Of a stretch of 60,735 nucleotides of DNA, positions 35,023 through 44,754 are shown piece after piece; position 1 is the first letter of the stretch; each line of letters begins with the position of its first letter. Position numbers and translations under genes: made by a program. The DNA comes from an uncultured Saprospiraceae bacterium (GTDB taxonomy: Bacteria; Bacteroidota; Bacteroidia; Chitinophagales; Saprospiraceae), in NCBI GenBank assembly GCA_937959275.1, contig CALGLU010000015.1, positions 1-60,735 on the forward strand, given 5' to 3'. Below the pieces are notes generated by a model. That model was not told where the DNA came from and searched no databases. It saw only the letters and a list, made by a program, of their open reading frames with translations.

Positions 35023-36882
35023 ATGATAACTTTAACATCTAATCTTTTTTCTAATACCTGTAGAAGCATTCTCTTTTTATCTTTTCTTGTCTTACTAACC
35101 ACTCAGTGCTCAAAAGAGAGCGCAGATCAAGAAGTAGGTACGATTCAGTCAATTGACGAACAGCTTGACATCACTCTTGCTGTTGATTTGATTGCAATAG
35201 AGGGTTTCGAAACTGATAAAAAAAGCCACGGCAATAATTCACTTGATGTTATCAACGCAGCACTTAAATGCGCAGATTTCAAAAGCATTTTATTCTCTGG
35301 AACAAAAACAATCTTTGCACCAACAGATGCTGCATTCAGAGAATTAGGGTTGACTGCGGATAACATTTGCGACAAGCTAGATAAAGAAACACTACGAAAT
35401 ATTCTAAGCTATCATTTGACAGACGATCATGTCGAACGATTTCAGACTGGTTGCCTAGATATGTCAGATGGGAATTCAGCTGTCCTATCTAGAGAGGGTC
35501 GGTATGGGACATCGATCAACAATCATAATGTCAGAACAATATTCTCACAAAGAAAATCTCAATACGATTTAAAAGTATTTATGATAGATGGTGTACTCGA
35601 AGTCCCATCTGGAAACCTCGCCGATGTTATAGCTGACGATAAAGACCTTGACCTTTTATCAGATGCTATTGCAGCCTTGCCAGAGCTTAGAAACCTTTTA
35701 TCAGACAATGATGGACACTTTACGGTTCTGGCCCCGACAGATAGAGCATTTCAAAATCTATTGATTCAGACTAGATCTCAGAACATAAGCACATTAATCG
35801 ACAATCTGGGTGCGGATGTAGTCTCTCAGACAATTGCATATCATGTCATCAATGATTGTTTGCTTGAAGAAACGATTAATGACGGAGATGCATTATCTAC
35901 GCTTCAAGGTGCACCATTAAGTTATTATAGAAACGGCAATGGTCTTCGAGATGAAACGGGAGAAGTATCAAGGTTTGCTTTCAAAGGAACAGATATCATC
36001 GCATCAAATGGAGTCATTCATAAAATCAACGACATGTTAAACTTAGATTTATCTTTTGCCAATACAGGGCTCAATGTCAGGGAAGCAAATACAGATGTAG
36101 CCTCTGTAAAAGCATCCATCATCAATAGCTTAGAATCAATTGATGCCATTGGGATAGCAGCGCAAATATCTCATAGTAGTAATGCGCAACGAGTTGGTAA
36201 AGAACTGAATGATACAGAGCTCATTTTATTCGGCAATCCAAGATTGGGTACCCCGATCATGCAAGCTAATCAACAGGCTGGCATTGATCTACCACAGAAA
36301 TATTTAATCTATTCAGATGATGACAACGTCACCCGAATAGCCTACAATGATATTCGATATCTCAAAGCAAGACATGGCCTTAGTGATGACATTCCTACAT
36401 TAGGGATCATGACAAATGCCTTAAATAATTTTGCATCAAGCGTAAGTGATAGGACTGCAGGCCCCTTAGCTGATTTACCATCTGCAGGTGATGGCTTGGT
36501 AGATAAAATTAGCAATCAATCCATCGATGACAGTTATAATGCCATCGTTGCAGCTATCACAAATAATCCAAATCTGATTTTGATCAGAGAGCTAGACCAT
36601 CAGGCCAATGCCGCAAGAGTCGGCCTAGAATTACGCCCGACAAAATTAATCATTTTTGGAAATCCTAATCTAGGAACACCACTTATGCAAAGTGCCCAGA
36701 CTGTTGGTATAGACTTACCTCAAAAAATTCTGGTTTGGGAAGATGAAAATCAAACTGTGCATATCTCACATAATGACCCAGAGTATTTAAAAGCTAGACA
36801 TGGTATAAAAGGTAATGACAACATCTTAACTACTGTATCAGGTGCTCTCAATAATCTGACGAATTTAGGGGCAGGGATATAA
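35023..36882 (+). CDS. Lipoprotein with two FAS1 (fasciclin) and two DUF302 domains
   Basis: Predicted lipoprotein (signal ending LVLLTTQC). Domain order: FAS1-1 (~55-200, TIFAPTDAAFRELG), FAS1-2 (~205-345, HFTVLAPTDRAFQNLL and VIHKINDML), DUF302-1 (~365-480) and DUF302-2 (~500-615). The DUF302 copies are recognised by LILFGNPRLGTPIMQ / LIIFGNPNLGTPLMQ and DLPQKYLIY / DLPQKILVW. The two DUF302 copies are clear duplicates. FAS1 domains mediate surface adhesion. DUF302 is a small fold of unclear role, sometimes linked to redox or binding functions. The ATG at 35023 is chosen because an earlier TTG at 34954 would spoil the signal peptide. Divergent from the LuxR-type regulator. Confidence 0.9.
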   Translation: MITLTSNLFSNTCRSILFLSFLVLLTTQCSKESADQEVGTIQSIDEQLDITLAVDLIAIEGFETDKKSHGNNSLDVINAALKCADFKSILFSGTKTIFAPTDAAFRELGLTADNICDKLDKETLRNILSYHLTDDHVERFQTGCLDMSDGNSAVLSREGRYGTSINNHNVRTIFSQRKSQYDLKVFMIDGVLEVPSGNLADVIADDKDLDLLSDAIAALPELRNLLSDNDGHFTVLAPTDRAFQNLLIQTRSQNISTLIDNLGADVVSQTIAYHVINDCLLEETINDGDALSTLQGAPLSYYRNGNGLRDETGEVSRFAFKGTDIIASNGVIHKINDMLNLDLSFANTGLNVREANTDVASVKASIINSLESIDAIGIAAQISHSSNAQRVGKELNDTELILFGNPRLGTPIMQANQQAGIDLPQKYLIYSDDDNVTRIAYNDIRYLKARHGLSDDIPTLGIMTNALNNFASSVSDRTAGPLADLPSAGDGLVDKISNQSIDDSYNAIVAAITNNPNLILIRELDHQANAARVGLELRPTKLIIFGNPNLGTPLMQSAQTVGIDLPQKILVWEDENQTVHISHNDPEYLKARHGIKGNDNILTTVSGALNNLTNLGAGI

Positions 36883-37397
36883 GCTTCACATGTATCTGAT
36901 TTATAATCCTGCCTGCTACAGACAGGATTGTAAATCAGACATTTTTGGACCCGGGTGCGCGTCGATTTGTCTCCTATTTTATATTAAGCCTGATCTTTAC
37001 ATATACATCAAAGTGTCTAATTCCACGGACGATGAGAGGTTGAAGCACTTAATCTCAATGATCGACTATAACCAGATTTTAGTAACAACACCAACAAGGG
37101 CTATCGTAGTTGGTCGCCTGACCAACGACATACTTGACCACGATGCGAGGTAGAAGCACTTCATCATCTATACAATTGTATCTTTTTTACCAAAAAACAA
37201 GTCCGAATGCCTCAGATTTAAGCCAAAACGACGTTCTATTGCCGAGTAGATTCTATATTTAGACAGTACATCAGTCAAATGCATCTGTTTGTCTATATTT
37301 CTAGGGTTCATTCCCCCTTAGCCAATAGCTCTGCTTATCTTTCAATTATTGAAGTCGTTTGTATTACTAAATCACTTCATTTAAAATTAGCGTTCAT
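36883..37397. other. 515-bp gap with hairpin and short repeats
   Basis: After the hairpin at 36895-36939, this gap holds a 20-bp direct repeat GATGmGAGGTwGAAGCACTT at 37031 and 37142. It also has a palindrome TTGGTC-GCCT-GACCAA at 37110-37125. A stretch at about 37045-37107 is related to the repeat at 131-516. An 87-codon open frame (36890-37153) crosses all of these and is not credible as a gene. The promoter of the gene at 37398 must lie in the 3' part but was not recognised. Confidence 0.55.
36895..36939 (+). terminator. Long hairpin after the FAS1 gene (terminator or REP-like)
   Basis: TCTGATTTAtAATCCTGcCTG pairs with its near-perfect complement (two positions differ) around a three-base loop CTA, 12 bases after the stop codon. 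There is no T tract, so Rho-independent termination is uncertain. The CCTGCCTG...CAGACAGG core resembles the palindromes at 54004 and 59284. Confidence 0.55.
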
Positions 37398-39176
37398 ATG
37401 AATTTATCGATAAAACTATTTAGCTCACTACTATTACTTACGTTTATCTGTTTCTCTTGTAAGGAGGCTCCAGAACCAGTTATAGATATGGATGCAAAGG
37501 TTTCAAATTTCGGACTCTATGACCAAAATGGTGAATTTCATACCCTCTATTATAATTCAGATGCAAAGGCAGTTGTCCTTTATATCCAAGGCAACAAATG
37601 TCCGATCGTGCGCAATGCTGTTTCAGATTTAAAAACGGTCAGAAAAGAATTTAGAGATAAGGGGGTCAAGTTTTTGATGCTCAATTCGAATGTACAAGAT
37701 GATCGAGCATCTATAGCGGCAGAGGCTGAGGAATTTGATATCGATTTTCCAATTCTCAATGATGATGCACAATTAGTCGCAGAAGCACTGCAATTACATC
37801 GAACAGCTGAGGCTATCGTTCTCAATCCATACAATTGGTCAATCATCTATCGAGGACCAATCAACGATCGCATGGGATACGAAAGCCAAAAAGACGAAGC
37901 AAATCAACACTTTTTAGCAGATGCTTTGAATGCACATCTTGCTGGTGAAGACATTGCTGAACCCTATGTCAAAAGTGTAGGTTGCCTCATCAAACGATTA
38001 CATGAAGATGAATCTGCATTTGCTGACATTTCATATGAACATGACGTAGCCCCTATTTTAGTTGACAAGTGTATGAAATGTCATGTGGAAGGCGGCATTG
38101 CTCCCTGGCAAATGAAAAATTATAGTACAGTGTTTGGATGGTCCTTGATGATGAGAGAAGTACTCCGTACAAGGCGGATGCCTCCCTATCACGCTGATCC
38201 AGAGTATGGCGAATTTAAACACGATTTATCTCTTAGTAAAGAAGAATTACAAACCTTAGTCCATTGGGTCGATGCAGGTGCAAAGAAAGATAGTGATGTT
38301 GATCCATTGGCAGCATACACGGCTGTCGCTCCTATGTGGGACAAAGGCGAGCCGGATCTTATTTTCGAACTAAATCAAGAAGATATTCCTGCTACCGGGA
38401 TTGTGGATTATAGATATCAGGAGCATGATATCACGATTGGCAAAGATATCTGGGCGACTGGATTTCAGATCCTTCCAGGTAATCGAGAAGTGCTTCACCA
38501 TGTCCTTGTCAGTGTCATATATCCGGATGGTTTTATTGAGCCAATTGACAGAAAAAGTCCTTGGCTGGATGGCCTATTAGCTGCTTGGGCACCTGGAGGA
38601 GAAACCGAGGTTTTTCCAGAGGACACTGGTCGAGCAATTCCAAAAGGTTCTAAACTCCATTTCCAATTGCACTATACGACGAATGGAAAAGCACAGTCAG
38701 ATAAATCCACAGTGGGCATTTATTATACTGATCAAGAGCCTGCAAATGAATACTTGATGGTAGGTGCGTTTAACACAAATTTACAGATACCGCCAGGAGA
38801 GCAGAGATATGAAAATAAAGCCAAGCATCTCTTTGAGCACGATGCTACCCTATACGCCTTATTCCCGCATATGCACTTCAGAGGTAAAGCCATGAAGTTT
38901 ACAGCATTGTACCCTGATGGTCAAAGAGAAGTCCTGCTCAATGTGCCGAATTATAGTTTTAACTGGCAACGTGGTTATTTATTTGAAGAACCATTAAAAC
39001 TGCCAGCGCGGACTGTATTATATATCGATGCCGTATTTGATAACTCCAAACAGAATACATTTAACCCCGCGCCTGAAAAAACTATCTACTGGGGAGATTT
39101 TTCATTTGATGAAATGCTCATTGGGTATATGAGTTTTGAATATCACTATACTAGTTCTGATTTATCAATGAATTAA
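37398..39176 (+). CDS. Redoxin / cytochrome c / copper monooxygenase-like fusion lipoprotein
   Basis: Predicted lipoprotein (FICFSC, Cys21) of 592 residues with three modules. A thioredoxin-fold AhpC/TSA-like redoxin domain (~30-185) has a single Cys in GNKCPIV, so resolving Cys is absent. A cytochrome c-like domain (~215-300) has heme motif CMKCH and a candidate axial Met in RRMPPYH. A PHM-like copper type II domain (~320-590) has LHHVLVSVIY, LHFQLHYTTN and FPHMHFRGK, the same ligand pattern as the lipoprotein at 8775. Electron transfer from redoxin or heme to copper is a reasonable inference. Such fusions are known in Bacteroidota and Planctomycetes. Substrate unknown. Confidence 0.88.
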   Translation: MNLSIKLFSSLLLLTFICFSCKEAPEPVIDMDAKVSNFGLYDQNGEFHTLYYNSDAKAVVLYIQGNKCPIVRNAVSDLKTVRKEFRDKGVKFLMLNSNVQDDRASIAAEAEEFDIDFPILNDDAQLVAEALQLHRTAEAIVLNPYNWSIIYRGPINDRMGYESQKDEANQHFLADALNAHLAGEDIAEPYVKSVGCLIKRLHEDESAFADISYEHDVAPILVDKCMKCHVEGGIAPWQMKNYSTVFGWSLMMREVLRTRRMPPYHADPEYGEFKHDLSLSKEELQTLVHWVDAGAKKDSDVDPLAAYTAVAPMWDKGEPDLIFELNQEDIPATGIVDYRYQEHDITIGKDIWATGFQILPGNREVLHHVLVSVIYPDGFIEPIDRKSPWLDGLLAAWAPGGETEVFPEDTGRAIPKGSKLHFQLHYTTNGKAQSDKSTVGIYYTDQEPANEYLMVGAFNTNLQIPPGEQRYENKAKHLFEHDATLYALFPHMHFRGKAMKFTALYPDGQREVLLNVPNYSFNWQRGYLFEEPLKLPARTVLYIDAVFDNSKQNTFNPAPEKTIYWGDFSFDEMLIGYMSFEYHYTSSDLSMN

Positions 39177-39400
39177 CTTCAAAAGAGACTTTCTCATTAG
39201 CGGTTTCTCATATTTGAAGTGATTAGTGGTTTGTCAACGTTGAAATGACTAGTGTCTCATGAATATAATCGCCGTAAAGCGACCGATCCGTCAGAAAAGA
39301 CCAGTTTTTGACTTAGTGATAAAAATCTATTATTTTACGCTAATTTTTATGTTAATAATTCTAATAAGTTAGGTTAGCTTATCAAAATCACAACAAGGAC

Positions 39401-41479
39401 ATGCTGAAGAAGCTTCTTTTACTTCTCACTATAAATATACTGATGGCTTCCTGTGCTTGGTGTAGTATAGAAGATTCTTTGTTGCAAGAATTAGACATTG
39501 CAACTAGTGCTTTAGATAAAGCAGACATTCTAAATGAACTTTCTAAAGTATACTATATCGATACTGCAGAAGTACAACTAAGATATGCCAAACTAGCTCA
39601 TGACATGTACCAAAAAAGTACGACAAAAAATGATAGCTTATTAGTTGAGATATATTACTACAAAGGGAGTGGATATGAGAGAATTGGTAAAAGCAATCTA
39701 GCCCTCGAGTCATTCAAAAGTTGCTTGGAGCTGGCCCAAAAGCTTGATAATCAAAAAACAATGATAGCGCGCATTTATACTTTTCTAGGGATTGTATATG
39801 ATTCCTTAGGAAGACTAGATGAAGCTGTCAGGCATTATCATATGTCAATAGAATTAGCGGAGGAAATAAAAGATTCATTTACCTATATGACAGGTCTAAA
39901 TAATATTGGGCATCTGTATTTAAGAATTGGTGAATACGATAAAGCAGAAGATATTTTTTATGAAAATTTGATACTGGCAAAAAAAACAAAATATTTTGAA
40001 GCTGTCTCCATCACGCATTCAAACCTTGGGGTAATTGCACACGAAAGTGGCGCTTTGGATAAAGCAATAAATCATTACCAAACGGCTTTGCGTTTAGCGG
40101 ATTCTCTTTATACCATAGATATCCATTCATTATTAAATCTAGGTGATATTTACATGGAAAAAGGAGAAAATGACCTTGCCTATAAATACTACTATGATGC
40201 TTACGAGATTTCCAATGAATCTAAGATAATTGAACAAATTCCAAAAGCAGGGTTAAGTTTAGCAGAATGGTATTACAATCAGGGAGATTATCAACAATCA
40301 CTCATGTATGGAAAAGTGTCATTAAAGGCAGCCCAGGAGCTGGATTCTAGAGAAAATCTTTTTCACACAAACGAAAATCTTTCTAAAAGTTATGAGGCGC
40401 TTGGTGATTATAAAAAAGCATTCTACCATTACAAGGAATTTAAGACGGAGCAGGATTCATTTTTAGATCAAGAAAAAATTAAATCGTTTGCTGAATTAGA
40501 ATTTAAGTATGCTGGTAAAAAGAGAGAGACTGAAAATCTATTTCTGAAAAAAGAGCAACAAAAAAATAACACGATCATCGAGCAACAAAGAATTATTTTT
40601 GTTATTGGTAGTATTCTGTTTTTATCATTAGTTTTAGGTCTACGGTCCCTTTGGCGTAAAAATAAAAAAGAACAAGAATATAATGTTTTATTAGAAAGGC
40701 AGGTAAAGGAACGCACATCTAATCTGAGAAAGTCCAATGAAAAACTTATAACAGCGAATAAAGAGTTAGAACAGTTTGCCTATATCACGTCTCATGACCT
40801 GAAAGAACCGCTGCGCAATATTTCTGGGTTTTCCAGTTTAATTTTGCGTAAAATAAATAATGGAGAGTTCAGTCAGCTTGCAGAATACTTGCAGTATATA
40901 AATAACAGCACGCACCAAATGAATAATCTTATTGAAGACATTTTGGCCTATTCAAAAATTGGAAACAGCGAAGAAACAGCATATGTTTCGATATCAAATT
41001 TAGTCCAAAAAGTAGAACGTGATTTGCATCTGACCTTAAAGGAAAAAAAAGCAAGAATCGTTTTTAATTTAGATCAAAAAAATGGAGATGCTGCCAGTAT
41101 TTTTTTACCGCCTCAATTGTCACTAGTTTTTAAAAACCTAATAGAGAATGGTATTAAATACAATGATAATGAAGAGCCAACAGTAGAAATAAATTATGAC
41201 AAAGATGAAAACAATCACATCATTAGATTTCGGGACAATGGCTTTGGCATTGAACCAAAATACCAAGATTTAGTTTTTGAAATGTTCAAGCGCCTACATA
41301 ATCGAGCAGAATATGAAGGCTCGGGAATTGGATTGGCCATCTGCAAAAAAATATCTGTTTCTCTAGGAGGTACGTTGACTATCATTAACTCAACCCAGGA
41401 TGGGACTACATTCGAATTAACGATTCCGGTGATTATGAGTCTACAGACAAAAGATCAATTGGTATTGGCGGATCATTAA
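39401..41479 (+). CDS. TPR-containing sensor histidine kinase (HisKA type)
   Basis: 692-residue kinase. Signal peptide, about seven TPR repeats (~40-370, for example SYERIGKSNLALESFKSC and AVRHYHMSIELAEEI), then one membrane helix (IIFVIGSILFLSLVLGL). A short coiled coil precedes the HisKA domain with phosphoacceptor His465 in YITSHDLKEPLRN. The HATPase domain shows NLIENGIKYN, FRDNGFGIEP, RLHNRAEYEGSGIGLAIC. No response regulator is adjacent, so its partner is elsewhere. It differs from the HisKA_2 kinase at 31904 in the catalytic family. Confidence 0.92.
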   Translation: MLKKLLLLLTINILMASCAWCSIEDSLLQELDIATSALDKADILNELSKVYYIDTAEVQLRYAKLAHDMYQKSTTKNDSLLVEIYYYKGSGYERIGKSNLALESFKSCLELAQKLDNQKTMIARIYTFLGIVYDSLGRLDEAVRHYHMSIELAEEIKDSFTYMTGLNNIGHLYLRIGEYDKAEDIFYENLILAKKTKYFEAVSITHSNLGVIAHESGALDKAINHYQTALRLADSLYTIDIHSLLNLGDIYMEKGENDLAYKYYYDAYEISNESKIIEQIPKAGLSLAEWYYNQGDYQQSLMYGKVSLKAAQELDSRENLFHTNENLSKSYEALGDYKKAFYHYKEFKTEQDSFLDQEKIKSFAELEFKYAGKKRETENLFLKKEQQKNNTIIEQQRIIFVIGSILFLSLVLGLRSLWRKNKKEQEYNVLLERQVKERTSNLRKSNEKLITANKELEQFAYITSHDLKEPLRNISGFSSLILRKINNGEFSQLAEYLQYINNSTHQMNNLIEDILAYSKIGNSEETAYVSISNLVQKVERDLHLTLKEKKARIVFNLDQKNGDAASIFLPPQLSLVFKNLIENGIKYNDNEEPTVEINYDKDENNHIIRFRDNGFGIEPKYQDLVFEMFKRLHNRAEYEGSGIGLAICKKISVSLGGTLTIINSTQDGTTFELTIPVIMSLQTKDQLVLADH

Positions 41480-41567
41480 TATCTTACATCTAGAATACTG
41501 TCTTACGCAATAGTGGGTCTATTAAATTTTTCAGTGTGTGACACCTCAACTCAGTGTAATAAATACT

Positions 41568-42320
41568 ATGCAAGAACCAATAATATCAGCTAAAGATTTA
41601 TGGAAAAACTATCAAACAGGAAAAACTGAGGTTCCCGTGATCAATGGCATTAATTTAACATTGTACAAAGGTGACTTCACAGTGATTATGGGCAGCTCTG
41701 GATCAGGCAAGTCTACCCTACTTTACCTCTTGAGCGGCTTAGAAGTACCGTCCAGTGGAGAAATATGGTTAGAAGACAAACCAGTACATAGTCTCGATGA
41801 AAAAATGATGACCTTAATTAGAAGGGAATACATTGGCTTTGTGTTTCAGGATTTCAACCTTGTCCCCAACTTAACCTTTTTAGAAAATGTACTCATCCCC
41901 GCCTACCTCGTCAAAAACGATCGAGAAGCTTTACAAGCGCGTGCCACAGAATTAATGTCTAAAATGGATATTTTAGACCTCAAGGACCGCCTCCCTTCCG
42001 AAGTGTCTGGAGGGCAGCAGCAGCGTTGCTCGATGGCAAGAGCAATCATTAACAACCCAAGAGTCATCATGGCAGATGAGCCAACAGGCAATCTCAATAG
42101 CTCCTCCTCTGAGGCCGTACTCGATATTCTGACAGAGCTCAATGAGACGGGGCAAAGCATTGTGATGGTTACGCACGAGGTCAAGTCAGCCTGCAGAGCC
42201 AATCGAATTATCTTCTTGAAAGATGGTCATATTGAAGATGAATTAAATTTTGATCCTCAGATAAACGCAGAGGAAAAAGAAATCCAATTACTTAAATGGT
42301 TAGCAGGAAAAGATTGGTAA
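41568..42320 (+). CDS. ABC transporter ATP-binding protein (LolD/MacB type)
   Basis: Cytoplasmic ATPase subunit. Walker A GSSGSGKST, Q-loop FVFQDFNLVP, signature VSGGQQQRCSMARA, Walker B VIMADEPTGNL, switch His in VTHEV. The length and NLTFLENVLIPA segment fit the MacB/LolD/FtsE group that pairs with FtsX-like permeases. The ATG at 41568 is preferred to a GTG at 41538. First gene of an operon: 57 bases to the permease. Confidence 0.93.
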   Translation: MQEPIISAKDLWKNYQTGKTEVPVINGINLTLYKGDFTVIMGSSGSGKSTLLYLLSGLEVPSSGEIWLEDKPVHSLDEKMMTLIRREYIGFVFQDFNLVPNLTFLENVLIPAYLVKNDREALQARATELMSKMDILDLKDRLPSEVSGGQQQRCSMARAIINNPRVIMADEPTGNLNSSSSEAVLDILTELNETGQSIVMVTHEVKSACRANRIIFLKDGHIEDELNFDPQINAEEKEIQLLKWLAGKDW

Positions 42321-42377
42321 TATGGCTGTAAGATCTATTGAAATACATCTCAACATTAAAGCACTACTGACGGTCTA

Positions 42378-44741
42378 ATGAAAGGAATCCTTCTCATAAC
42401 GTGGGCTAATATTAAGCGAAGAAAAATACAGACCATCCTTGTAGCGATTTGTATTGCCTTGGCTGCTCTCCTCTTTTCGACAATGCTCGGGATTGGATTA
42501 GGTATGGAGCGACCGTTTGAAAAACTGTTTGCCAATCTCAAGGCTTCACACATCGTGATGGAGTTTAATGTCAATGATCACAATCCGCAAGACATAAAAT
42601 CGTGGTTTGAAAAACAGGATGAAGTAGAGAGTGTCTCAGCACCCAGAATCCAACAGTACAATAATAAGCGATTCATATATAAAGAAGAGGAATTTAAACG
42701 GCCGGCATTATTGAGAGAACATGTTGGTAATGACAAGAGCAATGACAAGCTAGACATCCTACAAGGCGAAGCACAATCATTTCCGGGTCCTGGCGAAATT
42801 TGGATTCCCAATCATTGGCTGAATAACTTTGAGATGGCCATTGGAGATACGATCAGTGTCCCGACTAAAAACGGTCTCTTTCCATTAGTCGTTTCTGCCA
42901 TTGTCGTCGATGCACATTATGCCAATGGCTTATTTGATCCAAGCCCCGCGTGGGTAGGTCCTGGAGGCCTGTCTTTGCTGTATCCGATGAAAGATTTATC
43001 CCGTGTCGTGCTCGGTGTCAGATTAAAAGACAAAGACATGGTCGATCCTGTGTGGGCCAGATTTAATGAAGCAGTTACGTATCAGGGCTTTGGGACTCTG
43101 TATGCGTTTTTCAAACAAATATTTCAGATCGTTTACCAAATCACTGGAGGCTTATTATTTGTCTTTGCCATTTTTGGAATCATCGTCACCTTAATCATTA
43201 CCTCCTCAGTTGTCAATAGTGCCATCAAGACAGACTACAAAATGATTGGCATGTTAAAGGCGCAGGGATTTACCAATCGAAATATTATCTCAGTCTATCT
43301 GATACAATTTTTTCTCATCACTTGTGTAGCGGTCCCGTTTGGATTAATTGGTGGCTATTTCTTAACGCAGTTAGTGTTCAAATCACTGATAACAGCCATC
43401 GGCGCAGTTAACTTTGACATCTCTTTATTACTCCCTTCGATCGGTACCTTCATTGCCTTTTTGATTGGGATTTTATTGATCACGTTTAGGACATCAAGAC
43501 AAGCCAGTCACATCCAGCCAGTGACAGCCATTCGTAATGGTGGACCACCACAAAAATCATTCGCTGGCACGTCATTTAAATACTTCACACTTAGACCTAA
43601 GTCAAACATTGTATTGTTTTTAGGACTACGGTTTTTAATGTCAAATAAGAAGCGATCTATCTTTATGTTTATTGGTTTGTTATTTGTTGTTTTTGTGCAA
43701 CTGCTTTACGCGAATGGGCGAAATTCTCTTTCACAATTAGATGATAATCGACCGGCATGGGGCTTTAACGATTCAGATTTATCCGTGCGTCAAAACACAG
43801 GTCTTTTAGAAAATCAAGAAGACTATTTTAGGGAAGCAATGAATGATGATGACGACCGAGTCAAGTCCGTAGTAAAGAGAGGTTTTTATGGCGCCACCAT
43901 TCCAGCTCAAGAAGGTAAAGCTCCAGAGACCATCGTCGGTATTATCTATGATGATGAAATAGAGAAAGTTGGCTTACTTGTATTGGAAGGCAGGCATCCC
44001 GTCTTTGAGGATGAAATCTCGCTGGGTATAACCAGTAGTAAAGAATTAGGCAAAGGGATTGGCGACACCTTAGATTTATTTTTAGAAGGGCAACTGGTTC
44101 CGTATATGATCACAGGCATCTATCAAAGTTTGAATAATCTTAGTCGAGGCTTTTATATTAGACTCGAAGGTATTACAGAGATCAATCCTCTGTTTCAATT
44201 AAACGGTTATGAAATAAAACTAAAAAAAGGTGTAGGTATTACCGAGTATAAAGATGAACTCATTCAAAATTATGGTAGCTCATTTCGAGTCGTTGAAAGC
44301 CGAAATACATTGGGACCAATTAAGTCCATCATTTCAGGTATTCAGGATGTAATGACTTTGGTGTCTTTGATGTTTTTAGGCGTTCTATTCGTCACCGTTT
44401 TTAATGACACCGTGTTAAGTATCCGAGAAGGACAACGCAACCTAGGCATTTTTAAAGCAGTCGGTTTTACCCCAAGACAACTGCAGCAAGCGTTAATCTT
44501 AAAATCCTTAATTATTGCCTTCTTTGCTTTATTGGTAGGCATACCTATATCCTTGATCGTCATCCCTAATTCATTGGATATGTTGACTACTGCAAGTGGA
44601 TTGAGTCAATTCCCTTACGTCTTTAATTTGAATTATACCTTATTGGTGATACCTCTCATTTTATTAATTACGGTTGGTAGTGTGTGGGTGGCATCCCGCA
44701 GATTACTAAAGATACGTCCACGAATATTAGTCAGAGAATAA
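42378..44741 (+). CDS. FtsX-like ABC transporter permease
   Basis: Inner-membrane permease of 787 residues. An N-terminal membrane helix (IQTILVAICIALAALLFSTML) is followed by a periplasmic MacB-PCD-like domain. Three helices of a first FtsX domain (~245-390) and a second periplasmic domain (~450-640) come next, then a second FtsX domain (~650-787). This duplicated FtsX layout is common in Bacteroidota and acts as half of a transporter or mechanotransmission complex with the ATPase upstream. Substrate unknown; export or extraction of a lipoprotein, peptide or antibiotic are the family options. The next gene starts 13 bases later. Confidence 0.92.
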   Translation: MKGILLITWANIKRRKIQTILVAICIALAALLFSTMLGIGLGMERPFEKLFANLKASHIVMEFNVNDHNPQDIKSWFEKQDEVESVSAPRIQQYNNKRFIYKEEEFKRPALLREHVGNDKSNDKLDILQGEAQSFPGPGEIWIPNHWLNNFEMAIGDTISVPTKNGLFPLVVSAIVVDAHYANGLFDPSPAWVGPGGLSLLYPMKDLSRVVLGVRLKDKDMVDPVWARFNEAVTYQGFGTLYAFFKQIFQIVYQITGGLLFVFAIFGIIVTLIITSSVVNSAIKTDYKMIGMLKAQGFTNRNIISVYLIQFFLITCVAVPFGLIGGYFLTQLVFKSLITAIGAVNFDISLLLPSIGTFIAFLIGILLITFRTSRQASHIQPVTAIRNGGPPQKSFAGTSFKYFTLRPKSNIVLFLGLRFLMSNKKRSIFMFIGLLFVVFVQLLYANGRNSLSQLDDNRPAWGFNDSDLSVRQNTGLLENQEDYFREAMNDDDDRVKSVVKRGFYGATIPAQEGKAPETIVGIIYDDEIEKVGLLVLEGRHPVFEDEISLGITSSKELGKGIGDTLDLFLEGQLVPYMITGIYQSLNNLSRGFYIRLEGITEINPLFQLNGYEIKLKKGVGITEYKDELIQNYGSSFRVVESRNTLGPIKSIISGIQDVMTLVSLMFLGVLFVTVFNDTVLSIREGQRNLGIFKAVGFTPRQLQQALILKSLIIAFFALLVGIPISLIVIPNSLDMLTTASGLSQFPYVFNLNYTLLVIPLILLITVGSVWVASRRLLKIRPRILVRE

Positions 44742-44754
44742 TTAAATCATTGCC

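Noticed and set aside
36890-37153. Open frame of 87 codons after the FAS1 gene
   Set aside because: It crosses a 45-bp hairpin, a direct repeat and a degenerate dispersed repeat, has no recognisable protein character and starts inside the hairpin region.
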